Part shown: piece after piece, positions 17,017-24,154 of the stretch
How the letters are laid out: every line of letters begins with the position of its first letter
Position numbering within the stretch: position 1 is the first letter of the stretch
Assembly: GCF_001583415.1 (NCBI RefSeq)
Contig: NZ_CP014475.1
Coordinates: forward strand, 3,100,001-3,164,000
Source of the DNA: Mycolicibacterium phlei
GTDB taxonomy: Bacteria > Actinomycetota > Actinomycetes > Mycobacteriales > Mycobacteriaceae
Direction: 5' to 3'
Length of the DNA: 64,000 bases
The notes under the pieces: generated by a model
The model's input: the letters and a program-made list of their open reading frames with translations, nothing else
Told to the model about the DNA's origin: nothing
Databases searched by the model: none
Translations under genes and position numbers: made by a program

Positions 17017-17036
17017 CATGACATCATGGTGTCATG
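17017..17036. promoter_or_regulatory. Operator palindrome over antitoxin start codon
   Basis: CATGACA (17017-17023) and TGTCATG (17030-17036) form a perfect 7-bp inverted repeat with a 6-bp spacer; the right arm contains the ATG at 17034. Ribbon-helix-helix antitoxins usually repress their own operon at such sites, so this is the likely autoregulatory operator. It would block both transcription and ribosome access. Confidence 0.65.
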
Positions 17037-17273
17037 ACCGTCCATGCCCAGGACGCTGCCCAAACCACAGCGCTCACCGTGCGTCTGCCCACCGAGCTTG
17101 CAGATGCATTGAAGAACTACGCCTTCGTTACCCAGACATCGGGAAACGAGGTGATCAAGCGCGCCCTCGTTGAGTACCTGACAGTTCACGGTCGGCCAGA
17201 AGCCATCCGCGCAGCCTTCGACCGCGTGGTCCATCAGCACGCGATTGCACTGGACAAAATGAAGGACATGTAG
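17034..17273 (+). CDS. Ribbon-helix-helix antitoxin
   Basis: A 79-residue protein. The core ALTVRLPTELADALKNYAFVTQTSGNEVIKRALVEYL (about 12-48) is a ribbon-helix-helix pattern: a beta strand with alternating polar residues, helix A, a turn with SGNE, then helix B. The C-terminal 30 residues are helical and would cover the toxin. It is followed directly by the start of a Doc-family toxin gene (the toxin GTG begins right after the TAG), so it is the antitoxin of a two-gene TA module. The antitoxin is intact while its toxin is truncated. Confidence 0.75.
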   Translation: MTVHAQDAAQTTALTVRLPTELADALKNYAFVTQTSGNEVIKRALVEYLTVHGRPEAIRAAFDRVVHQHAIALDKMKDM

Positions 17274-17444
17274 GTGGTCCTCTACCTCACGCCTAACGAC
17301 GTGCTGGGGATCAACGAACAATTTGTTGGCAGCGGCCAATTGCGCGACTACGGCTTGCTTGATGCGGCGGTAACTCGCCCGCAAGCGAGTGCCTTCGGTC
17401 AAGACGCGTACCCAACCATCCACGAGAAGGCCGCTGAAACGCCC
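17274..17444 (+). pseudogene. Doc/Fic-family toxin, 5' fragment cut by IS3 element
   Basis: From the GTG at 17274 about 57 codons read as the N-terminus of a Doc toxin: YLTPNDVLGINEQFVG, then RDYGLLDAAVTRPQASAFGQDAYPTIHEKAA. The frame then runs into the left end of the IS3 element at 17445. The catalytic HPFxDGNKRT motif that transfers phosphate or AMP is missing, and it is not found after the IS either. The toxin is therefore inactive. The DNA beyond the right IS end belongs to a different gene, so a deletion accompanied or followed the insertion. Confidence 0.75.
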
Positions 17445-17488
17445 TGGAAATCCCGGAGGCTCCTGACCTTGGAAACGAGGATGCAGGT

Positions 17489-17833
17489 ATGCCGAAGGAA
17501 CAGTCGCCCGGGAAGCCGACGACACGTCGATACAGTGCCGAGGAGAAGGCCGCCGCGGTGCGGATGGTCCGCACCTTGCGCGCGGAGCTGGGCACCGAGC
17601 AGGGCACAGTGCAGCGGGTCGCTCGCCAGCTCGGCTACGGAGTGGAATCGGTGCGCACCTGGGTCCGTCAGGTCGACATCGACGAAGGCCTGGCTCCTGG
17701 GGTGACGACCTCGGAGTCGAAGAAGGTGAAGGAACTCGAACAGGAGATCCGAGAACTCAAGCGTGCCAACGAGATTCTGAAGCGAGCGGCAAGTTTCTTC
17801 GGGGCGGAGCTCGACCGCCAACACAAGAAATAG
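17489..17833 (+). CDS. IS3-family transposase OrfA
   Basis: A 114-residue DNA-binding subunit. A helix-turn-helix occupies about 15-60 (RRYSAEEKAAAVRMVRT... QRVARQLGYGVESVRTWV), followed by a leucine-zipper-like helix (KVKELEQEIRELKRANEILKRAASFF) ending in FFGAELD, all typical of IS3 OrfA. The end AAGAAATAG gives an A-rich slippery stretch for the -1 frameshift that would join OrfA to OrfB. It is intact, but its partner is disrupted. Confidence 0.9.
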   Translation: MPKEQSPGKPTTRRYSAEEKAAAVRMVRTLRAELGTEQGTVQRVARQLGYGVESVRTWVRQVDIDEGLAPGVTTSESKKVKELEQEIRELKRANEILKRAASFFGAELDRQHKK

Positions 17834-17962
17834 TCGATTTCATCGACGACAATCGCGGGGAGTTCGGGGTCGAGCCCATCTGCACGGTCCTGCGCAGCGC
17901 AGGCTTGCAGGTGGCCCTGAGCACCTACTACGACGCCAAAGCCCGGGTCCCATCGGCGCGGG
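17830..17962 (+). pseudogene. IS3 transposase OrfB, 5' fragment
   Basis: Read in the -1 frame from the end of OrfA, this encodes IVDFIDDNRGEFGVEPICTV through STYYDAKARVPSAR, the N-terminal part of IS3 OrfB. It stops at the IS21 insertion. If 3,634 bp (the IS21 plus one target copy) are removed, the frame joins exactly to the 3' fragment (PSAR then ALRD). Confidence 0.85.
17956..17962. repeat. IS21 target-site duplication, left copy
   Basis: GCGCGGG directly before the IS21 left terminus; the identical 7 bp follow its right terminus at 21590-21596. Confidence 0.85.
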
Positions 17963-18110
17963 TGGCTGTGACAGCCTGACTTGGCCCCGGGTGGACGGTT
18001 TGAAGTGGCTCCACCTGTGTGGTCGCGGGTGTGCTGTTGTGACGGTCTGATCTGGCCCCGTCTTCACGACACGCCGCGTTGGTTCTGACGACGTGGATTG
18101 GCCCCACCTG
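17963..18110. repeat. IS21 left-end multiple terminal repeats
   Basis: Three direct copies of a TGA(N)YTGGCCCC-like motif (near 17977, 18047 and 18093) plus a weaker AAGTGGCTCCACC copy near 18003. They match inverted copies near the right end (21538-21575). IstA is expected to bind them. Confidence 0.7.
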
Positions 18111-18174
18111 ACGGTGATCACGTGCGTTCCGGAGGTCCCGGGTTCGCTGGTGATGAAGGTGGAGGCGCTGGAGG

Positions 18175-19755
18175 GTGAGGTCGAAGGTGGAGCAGTTTGC
18201 GGCGATTCGGCGGGATCGCCGGGTCGAGGGGTTGTCGATCCGGGAGTTGGCCGATAAGCATCGGGTGCATCGGCGCACGGTGCGTCAGGCGTTGGCCTCG
18301 GCGGTGCCGCCAGCCCGCAAGGTTCCGGTGCGGGTGGCGCCGCGACTGGAGCCGTTCAAGGTTGCCATTGATGAGATGCTGCGGTCGGATCTGGAGGCTC
18401 CGAAGAAGCAACGGCACACTGCCCGAAGGGTTTTGGCGCGTCTGGTCGATGAGCACGATGCTGCCGGGTTGTCGTATTCGACGGTGCGTGACCATGTCCG
18501 CAAGCGGCGCCCGCAGATCGCTGCGGAGGCGGGGCGGGCGTTGGAGGCCGGTTTCGTGCCGCAGACGTATCGGCCCGGCGCGGAGGCCGAGGTCGATTTC
18601 CATGATCTGTGGGTAGTGCTGGCCGGGGTGAAGACCAAGACTGCGTTGTTCACGATGCGGTTGTCGTTCTCGGGTCGGGCGGCTCATCGGGCGTTCGCGA
18701 CCCAGGGTCAGGAGGCGTTCCTGGAAGGCCATGTGTATGGGTTTGACCGGCTCGGGGGTGTGCCGGTCGACAAGATCCGCTATGACAACCTCAACAGCGC
18801 GGTCAAGCAGGTGCTGTTCGGGCGTTCCCGGCAGGAGAATGAGCGCTGGATCGCGTTTCGCTCGCACTACGGTTTCGAAGCCTGGTACTGCCAGCCCGGT
18901 CACGAGGGCAGCCACGAGAAGGGTGGTGTGGAAGGCGAAGGTGGGCGGTTTCGCCGAACCCATTGCGTGCCGATGCCGGTGGTCGAATCCATCGATGAAC
19001 TCAACGCGATACTCGCCGCCGCCGACGACGCTGATGATCGGCGACGGATCGCCAACCGCGCCAACACCGTTGGCCAGGACTGGCAGACCGAGAAACCGGC
19101 CCTGCAGCCGGTCACCGGTGAACCGTTCGATACGGCCCTGTCGTTAACTCCGCGGGTGGACCGGTACGCCCAGATCATGGTGCGCTGCAATCAGTATTCG
19201 GTGCCGGCACGGTTCATCGGACATCGGCTGCGGGTGAAACTGTCGGCCTCCCATGTCACCGTCTATGACCGCACGACTGTGGTGGCACGCCATCCGCGGG
19301 CGGTCGGTAAGGGCACCAAGGTGCTGGAGTTGGATCATTACCTGGAGATCCTGGCCCGCAAACCCGGGGCACTGCCCGGGGCCACCGCACTGCTGCAGGC
19401 CCGGGCGGCCAAGGTGTTCACCGCCGAGCACGACACCTGGTGGGCGGCCGCGCGGCGGGCCCACGGCGACGCCGCCGGCACCCGGGCTTTGGTGGAGGTG
19501 TTGCTGCTGCATCGCCACCTCGACCACGCCGATGTGCTCGCCGGGATCACCGCTGCACTGTCGGTGGGCGCCACCAACGCCGATGTCGTCGCGTTGGAGG
19601 CACGCAAAGCTGCCGAACGACGCCGCGCCGGCAGCTGCACCGACTCCACCGCCGGTGGGCAGGTGCTGGTGCTGGCCGAGCACCGTCTGCTCGATGCGCG
19701 TGGGTTGCCCTCAGTTGCCCCCTACGACAGTCTCCTGGGCCGGGAGACGTCATGA
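18175..19755 (+). CDS. istA: IS21-family transposase IstA
   Basis: A 526-residue DDE transposase. An N-terminal helix-turn-helix (about 8-50, RDRRVEGLSIRELADKHRVHRRTVRQAL) is followed by the catalytic core. The triad residues are seen in EAEVDFHDLWV (first Asp, near 142), KIRYDNLNSAV (second Asp, near 203) and HEKGGVEGE (Glu, near 250). A Mu-type C-terminal domain follows. The start is GTG at 18175. It overlaps istB by 4 bp (ATGA). Confidence 0.93.
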   Translation: MRSKVEQFAAIRRDRRVEGLSIRELADKHRVHRRTVRQALASAVPPARKVPVRVAPRLEPFKVAIDEMLRSDLEAPKKQRHTARRVLARLVDEHDAAGLSYSTVRDHVRKRRPQIAAEAGRALEAGFVPQTYRPGAEAEVDFHDLWVVLAGVKTKTALFTMRLSFSGRAAHRAFATQGQEAFLEGHVYGFDRLGGVPVDKIRYDNLNSAVKQVLFGRSRQENERWIAFRSHYGFEAWYCQPGHEGSHEKGGVEGEGGRFRRTHCVPMPVVESIDELNAILAAADDADDRRRIANRANTVGQDWQTEKPALQPVTGEPFDTALSLTPRVDRYAQIMVRCNQYSVPARFIGHRLRVKLSASHVTVYDRTTVVARHPRAVGKGTKVLELDHYLEILARKPGALPGATALLQARAAKVFTAEHDTWWAAARRAHGDAAGTRALVEVLLLHRHLDHADVLAGITAALSVGATNADVVALEARKAAERRRAGSCTDSTAGGQVLVLAEHRLLDARGLPSVAPYDSLLGRETS

Positions 19756-20549
19756 CCGCGCGACGCAATGTCACCGAGCAGGCCGCGGTCGCAGCGATCG
19801 AGCAGGGCTGCCGAATGCTGCGGCTGCCCACGATGCGTGACCGCTTCGCCGAGATCGCCGCGGCCGCCGAACGCGAACAGCAGTCCTATCTGGGGTTCCT
19901 ATCGGAGTTGGTGATCGCCGAATGCGACGACCGGGATCGGCGCCGCGCCGCACGCCGCGTGCACGACGCGGGGTTTCCCCGACCAAAACGGCTCGAGGAG
20001 TTCAACTTTGAGGCCAACCCGGCGATCAACCCCGCCGTTATCGGCACCCTGCGCAGTTTGGCGTGGGTCAAAGCCGGTGAACCCCTGTGCTTGATCGGGG
20101 ACTCCGGGACCGGCAAGAGTCACCTGCTGATCGGCCTGGGAACCCTGGCCGCCGAATCCGGCTACCGCGTCCGCTACACCCTGGCCAGCAAGCTGGTCAA
20201 CGAACTCGTCGAAGCCGCCGACGACGCCCAACTGAGCAAGCTGATCACCCGCTACGGTCGGGTCGATCTGCTGCTGATCGACGAGCTGGGCTATCTGCAA
20301 TTGGATCGCCGCGGCGCCGAACTGTTGTTCCAAGTGCTCACCGAACGCGAAGAACGCTCGGCGGTGGCGATCGCCTCCAACGAACCATTCTCAGCCTGGA
20401 CCAAGACATTCACCGACCCGCGGTTGTGCGCGGCGATCGTCGACCGGTTGACCTTCGCCGGACAGATCATCGAAACCGGCACCACCTCCTACCGGCTGGC
20501 CCATGCCCGCAAACGACGCAGCACCACTACCGAATCAACCAGCAGCTGA
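19752..20549 (+). CDS. istB: IS21-family AAA+ transposition helper IstB
   Basis: A 265-residue AAA+ ATPase that loads IstA and selects targets. It has the N-terminal IstB helical region, Walker A as GDSGTGKSH (about 117-125), Walker B as LLLIDELGY (about 172-180) and a sensor region IASNEPFSAW. The ATG lies within the istA stop overlap, as is usual for IS21. It is intact. Confidence 0.95.
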   Translation: MTARRNVTEQAAVAAIEQGCRMLRLPTMRDRFAEIAAAAEREQQSYLGFLSELVIAECDDRDRRRAARRVHDAGFPRPKRLEEFNFEANPAINPAVIGTLRSLAWVKAGEPLCLIGDSGTGKSHLLIGLGTLAAESGYRVRYTLASKLVNELVEAADDAQLSKLITRYGRVDLLLIDELGYLQLDRRGAELLFQVLTEREERSAVAIASNEPFSAWTKTFTDPRLCAAIVDRLTFAGQIIETGTTSYRLAHARKRRSTTTESTSS

Positions 20550-20590
20550 CCCACGCCCTTACAGTCTGCGGCGGCTACAGTGACCAGGTC

Positions 20591-21169
20591 ATGTTGGTCG
20601 CCGATCTGCAACACTTCCTCGACGTGGGACCCGAAACCCCGGGACCGGCCCGCAAGCTCGCCGAGCACCTGAGCGCGATCGTCGCCGCAGCCTCCGCCGG
20701 GGACGCGCACACCCGCTGGGAAACCGCCCTGCCCTGCCGACGCCGTCCGGCCCACCGCGCCTGCCCCGGCCGCATCGTCGTGGGCTGGACCCAACCAGAT
20801 CACCCCATCAACTGGTGCTGCAGTCACTGCGATGACGACGGCACCATCAGCAACTGGGCCACCTCGATCTACGACCTACGTCGCCAACAGCTCAGCGCGG
20901 CTCAACCCGTCAGGGACGTCGTTGTCGATGCTGACACCGCCGCGGCGCTGCGGACCCTGCCGTTCCTCGACCACGACTGCCAGCGAGCAGTTTACGCGAT
21001 CCGCACCCACGGCAACGAACTTCACCTCACGCTGACCGACATCGAACTCGACGAACTGATCGACTCGCTGGCCGCCGAAGCCAACCATGAACCCAACCGG
21101 CGCCGCCAACGACAACTCGACACCGCCTACGACCGCCTCACCGCCGCCGCCGGCCAACCCCGCTGGTAA
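20591..21169 (+). CDS. IS21 passenger gene: cysteine-rich hypothetical protein
   Basis: A 192-residue protein of unknown function carried inside the IS21. The middle holds a probable zinc site with four or five cysteines: LPCRRRPAHRACPGRIVV and, about 20 residues on, INWCCSHCDDDGTISNW. The C-terminal half is helical and ends NRRRQRQLDTAYDRLTAAAGQ. I chose the ATG at 20591, 42 bp past the istB stop; the frame is open further upstream but overlaps istB. The next gene starts 5 bp after its stop. Its presence within the termini makes it cargo of the element rather than host DNA. Confidence 0.7.
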   Translation: MLVADLQHFLDVGPETPGPARKLAEHLSAIVAAASAGDAHTRWETALPCRRRPAHRACPGRIVVGWTQPDHPINWCCSHCDDDGTISNWATSIYDLRRQQLSAAQPVRDVVVDADTAAALRTLPFLDHDCQRAVYAIRTHGNELHLTLTDIELDELIDSLAAEANHEPNRRRQRQLDTAYDRLTAAAGQPRW

Positions 21170-21174
21170 TCAGC

Positions 21175-21513
21175 ATGGCACTGCCCGACCTTGACGTCGT
21201 ACGCGTGCAACGATGGTGTGTGGCAAGAGTTCCCGAAGATGCACGCCACGAAGTACGCGTCGAATGCGAGATCGCATCCAGGCATCTGACCATCACCGAG
21301 AACCGCCCACCCTGGCGTGAAGACTTCGGCCCGGACTGGATCAGCTTCCCGATCGCCCGCCTGCGCTACACCGCCACCACCAAAACCTGGACCCTCTACT
21401 GGCGTGACCGCCACCAGCGATTCCACCGCTACGACCTACTCAACCCCTCAGCCCACATCGCCGACCTACTCACCGAAATCGACCAAGACCCCACCGGCAT
21501 CTTCTGGGGCTGA
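21175..21513 (+). CDS. IS21 passenger gene: DUF3024 family protein
   Basis: A 112-residue protein that looks like DUF3024: VQRWCVARVPEDARHEVRVECEIASRHLTITENRPPWR, then WISFPIARLRYTATTKTWTLYWRDRHQRFHRYD. The strand-rich pattern suggests a compact beta fold. DUF3024 genes are often seen near transposases and in small defence-like clusters in actinobacteria, as I recall. It follows the Cys-rich gene by 5 bp, so the pair is probably one unit. The function is unknown. Confidence 0.75.
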   Translation: MALPDLDVVRVQRWCVARVPEDARHEVRVECEIASRHLTITENRPPWREDFGPDWISFPIARLRYTATTKTWTLYWRDRHQRFHRYDLLNPSAHIADLLTEIDQDPTGIFWG

Positions 21514-21589
21514 ACCACCTCAACCGAACCTCACCGGCTGGGGCCAAATCCAACCGTCACACCGGGGCCAGTTCAAGTTGACATTGCCA

Positions 21590-21596
21590 GCGCGGG
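21590..21596. repeat. IS21 target-site duplication, right copy
   Basis: GCGCGGG directly after the terminal GCCA of the IS21, identical to 17956-17962. Confidence 0.85.
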
Positions 21597-22384
21597 CCCT
21601 GCGCGACGCCGTCCTCGGGCCGGCGTTGTGCCAGCTCTGGAAAGACAACTACTGCGTCTATGGGGCCCGCAAACTCTGGAAAACGGCTCGTCGCGATGGT
21701 CATGACGTCGGTCGCGATCAGGTGGCCCGGCTGATGCGGGCCGCAGGCATTGAGGGGGTCCGGCGCGGCAAACGGGTGCGGACCACCAAAGCTGACCCAG
21801 CCGCGGCGCGGCACCCGGACTTGGTGCACCGCAACTTCGCCGCGGCTGCCCCGAACCAGCTCTGGGTGACCGACCTGACATTCGTGCCGACCTGGGCCGG
21901 GGTGGCCTACGTGTGCTTCATCATTGACGCACACTCGCGGATGATCGTGGGGTGGCGGGTGGCTTCGCACATGCGGACCTCGATGGTTCTCGACGCGTTG
22001 GAGATGGCGCGTTGGTCACGCGGAACTACATTGCAGGACTTGATATGTCACTCAGATGCCGGGTCGCAATTCACGTCCATTCGCTACGGCGAGCGGCTCG
22101 CTGAGATCGGCGCAGTCCCGTCAATTGGGACCGTTGGAGATAGTTTCGATAACGCTCTCGCGGAGACAGTCAACGGTTACTACAAGGCCGAGCTGATCTA
22201 CGGGCCGGCTCGAAGCGGACCGTGGAAGACCGTCGAGGACGTAGAACTCGCCACCCTCAGTTGGGTCCACTGGCACAACACCAGCCGCCTGCACAGCTAC
22301 CTCGGCGACATCCCACCCACGGAGTTCGAAGCCGCGTTCTACGATGCATACCGGACCGACCAACCCTTGATCGGAATCCAATAG
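21597..22384 (+). pseudogene. IS3 transposase OrfB, 3' fragment with catalytic core
   Basis: This continues OrfB after the IS21: ALRDAVLGPALCQLWKDNY through the rve integrase core to the TAG at 22384. The DDE residues are all present (LWVTDLTF, ICHSDAGSQF and NALAETVNGYYKAELI), as is the IS3 ending LHSYLGDIPPTEFEAAFY. The frame is unbroken, but without its first 44 codons and the OrfA fusion it cannot be made as the normal transposase. A readthrough product from inside the IS21 is possible but unlikely to be functional. Confidence 0.85.
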
Positions 22385-22410
22385 CCCGAGCCTCCGGGAA
22401 ACCCAGGGCG

Positions 22411-22800
22411 CTTCAGAGTTATTGCGAGGACGATCCCGACATTCCAGATGCACCAATCCATGTCGAGGATTGGCGCGACGTGAACTTGCCTCCCGACACA
22501 GAAACCGCCGCCATTATCGGCCAGACCGGCGAAATCTGGAAACAGTGGGGATGGGAAGTCATCGAACGGGAGGGATTCGTTAAGCCCAACCGATTCGGCT
22601 ACTCCCCCGACGGTTACGTCCTGCAGATCCAGGCACGGCCCGACAGGTCGCAACCACCGTCGCTGATCGGTTCGTCTCCGTGCTTTCCCGGAAACCGTCG
22701 AACCGACGCCGTCGACCGGCCGCCACTGATCCGGCAAGGTTCTAGACCGAGACTGCTGTGCGAGAGCAGGGCACCGGTCGACGCGCCGAACGACGCCTGA
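22411..22800 (+). pseudogene. 3' fragment of a mycobacterial exported/lipoprotein-type gene
   Basis: Directly after the IS3 right end, an open frame reads SYCEDDPDIPDAPIHVEDWRDVNLPPDTETA, then WKQWGWEVIEREGFVKPNRFGYSPDGYVLQIQARPD and PPSLIGSSPCFPGN. This is the C-terminal half of a family of small mycobacterial exported proteins that I recall by the WGW...KPN(R/K)FGY.PDGY pattern. The N-terminus with its signal peptide is missing, so the gene is cut. It is in frame with IS3 OrfB only by accident, since OrfB ends in TAG first. Confidence 0.65.
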
Positions 22801-22810
22801 TCTGCCGGCA

Positions 22811-23101
22811 CTAACCGGCGTCGATGCAGTCCTTGACGAACTGGTCGAACCGCACGCCGGTGTAGCCCTCGTACTCGGCCGCCGCTCTGCACTCCTTTTC
22901 GAGGTCGCCCTCCAGCGTGAGCCCCATCGCGACGCCGGCGCCGACAAGCGCCATCAACACAGCCGCGCCGCCGAAGATGAGCAGCCGTCCGTGGCCGTCC
23001 AACTCGCGCCACAGGCGCCCGAGAACGCCGTCGCGGCGGCCACGCCGAGACGGCCAGTGCCATCGGACCCAACCGTCGTCGCCGGGCTCTTGATTAGACA
23101 T
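22811..23101 (-). CDS. Small single-pass membrane protein, hypothetical
   Basis: A 96-residue protein with a basic, tryptophan-containing N-terminal part (WVRWHWPSRRGRRDG), one membrane helix at about 40-63 (LLIFGGAAVLMALVGAGVAMGLTL), and an acidic outer tail with two Cys residues (ECRAA and KDCIDAG) that could form a disulfide. The ATG is at 23101. No family is recognised. It lies between decayed genes, so it may be an island gene or the first surviving host gene. Confidence 0.55.
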   Translation of the reverse strand: MSNQEPGDDGWVRWHWPSRRGRRDGVLGRLWRELDGHGRLLIFGGAAVLMALVGAGVAMGLTLEGDLEKECRAAAEYEGYTGVRFDQFVKDCIDAG

Positions 23102-23179
23102 CGGAGCTGAAGATATCGCCCGGCTGCGTGGAGGTCGCGACCGCCGCAGTCGCCGTGTCGCTAGCACTGAGCGACGATG

Positions 23180-23490
23180 AGCCGGTCGCGATTGCCCGCA
23201 GCCGCAGTGGATCGTCTTCTACGTCGGCACTTTTCGGTCGAGCTCACTTGTGGGCACCACGTAGACGTCCGCGCACCGCTTCGCACGGTCGGTGCCGCTT
23301 CCACGACGGCACGTAGGCGGCCGACTTCACTTCCACTCCGTGTCGCCGACCCGGCGGTCGCACATGTCCCCCTCGAGGCGGGCCGTGTCGCTGATGCCGA
23401 GTGCCTCGGCGCGTCTCGGCCACGATGCACTCGGCCAGCACACCACGGATAATCGTGGCCAGCAGCTCGTCGAGACGCCCAGGCCCCTAT
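23180..23490 (-). pseudogene. Degenerate PD-(D/E)XK nuclease-like gene
   Basis: On the minus strand, pieces of one protein appear in changing frames: RLDELLATIIRGVLAECIVAE (about 23489-23415), RAEALGISDTARLEGDMCD..VGDTE (about 23415-23330), VEVKSAAYVPSWK (about 23337-23295) and, after a gap, DVYVVPTSELDRKVPT before a stop. Together they resemble a protein with a D...EVK nuclease-like core. At least two frameshifts, a probable internal deletion and a stop codon make it nonfunctional. Confidence 0.6.
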
Positions 23491-24154
23491 TCACGCGCCG
23501 CCCCAGGCACATGTTGCCGAGGCGGCGCATCCATGCGGCGGACCCTCGACCGATCGCCCCAGTTCGCGATCGCGCACAACACCAGACCCGAAGCGAGAAC
23601 CTGCCACATTCCCCCGGTAACCGGATTACAGCAAATCTGAAATTTCAGCTCGAAAGAGCTGTTCGCGATACATGCGTATCGTGCAATTCTTTTGCTGTCG
23701 TCGCAAATGGACACGGAAATGCGACTCGACGACGTAGCTAAACCCACGACGACGCCGGCCGCGCCGGCTCAAATGTCCACTCCCCCACCGCTGTCCCCAT
23801 CCGCCGCATCGATCACGCGCCGCTCCGCAAACCTACGCGCGCGAAAATTTCGCTATTCCGGAAAACGTGCGGAATTTTGGTAATTGACACCCCCGAATAT
23901 AGGGAAACACCGGATTCCTCCCCACCCCTGTTGTGCCTACGGTGGAACGGCCTCGGGCGGGATGACTACCAAGTCAATCGTCCGGACAGATTTGGGCCGC
24001 AGAGTGTCCATCGGGGGCAGGTGCATAGCTGCGACCCGTCCCGTCCGAGGCGACCCCCGGCCGCAACCCGACACCATTGGCACGCTCGTACCACACGTTT
24101 GCTCCACTGCCGGTCAGCGTGCCGTCTCGCACCGTCGTCGCGTACATTTCGACC
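23491..24154. other. Decayed accessory stretch without a clear gene
   Basis: About 660 bp with mixed composition. It includes notably A/T-richer patches for this genome (for example about 23630-23700 and 23840-23905, with TTTCGCTATTCCGG and GGAATTTTGGTAATTGACAC). Short frames exist on both strands, but none shows consistent coding character. It probably marks the right edge of the island and the promoter region of the following gene. No direct repeat of the tRNA end was found. Confidence 0.4.

Larger units (their letters stand above)
17963..21589 (+). mobile_element. IS21-family insertion sequence with passenger genes
   Basis: A 3,627-bp element that begins TGGCTGTGACAGCC and ends TTGACATTGCCA, so both ends are TGGC...GCCA, flanked by 7-bp target duplications. 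It carries istA and istB with a 4-bp overlap, then two further genes before the right end. Inside the termini, the motif TTGGCCCC or a close form recurs (about 17981, 18052 and 18098 on the left; 21539 and 21573 inverted on the right), the usual multiple transposase-binding sites of IS21 elements. All genes look intact, so it may still be mobile. Confidence 0.9.
17445..22405 (+). mobile_element. IS3-family insertion sequence, interrupted by IS21-family element
   Basis: The left end TGGAAATCCCGGAGGCTC and the complement of the right end, TGGGTTTCCCGGAGGCTC, are 18-bp imperfect inverted repeats in which TCCCGGAGGCTC is identical. Five more matching bases (CGCCC) extend outside both ends. The element carries orfA and a -1 orfB, the usual IS3 layout, and without the nested IS21 it is about 1.33 kb. 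No direct target repeat is seen, and different broken genes lie on each side, which fits a deletion between or next to IS copies. Confidence 0.85.

Noticed and set aside
16788..17525. 245-codon minus-strand frame across the antitoxin region
   Set aside because: It covers the RHH antitoxin and Doc start on the other strand, which have recognisable motifs; no domain in this frame.
20087..20590. Upstream extension of the Cys-rich passenger gene
   Set aside because: The open frame overlaps istB out of frame; the ATG at 20591 is the first start after the istB stop.
22222..22410. Fusion of the IS3 tail with the exported-protein fragment
   Set aside because: The frame is open only because of IS3 sequence read out of the OrfB frame; OrfB itself ends at 22384 and the similarity to the exported family begins after the IS end.
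23487..23747. Minus-strand 86-codon frame as a small gene
   Set aside because: It overlaps the decayed region, lacks a ribosome site, and its composition changes along its length; kept as unassigned DNA.
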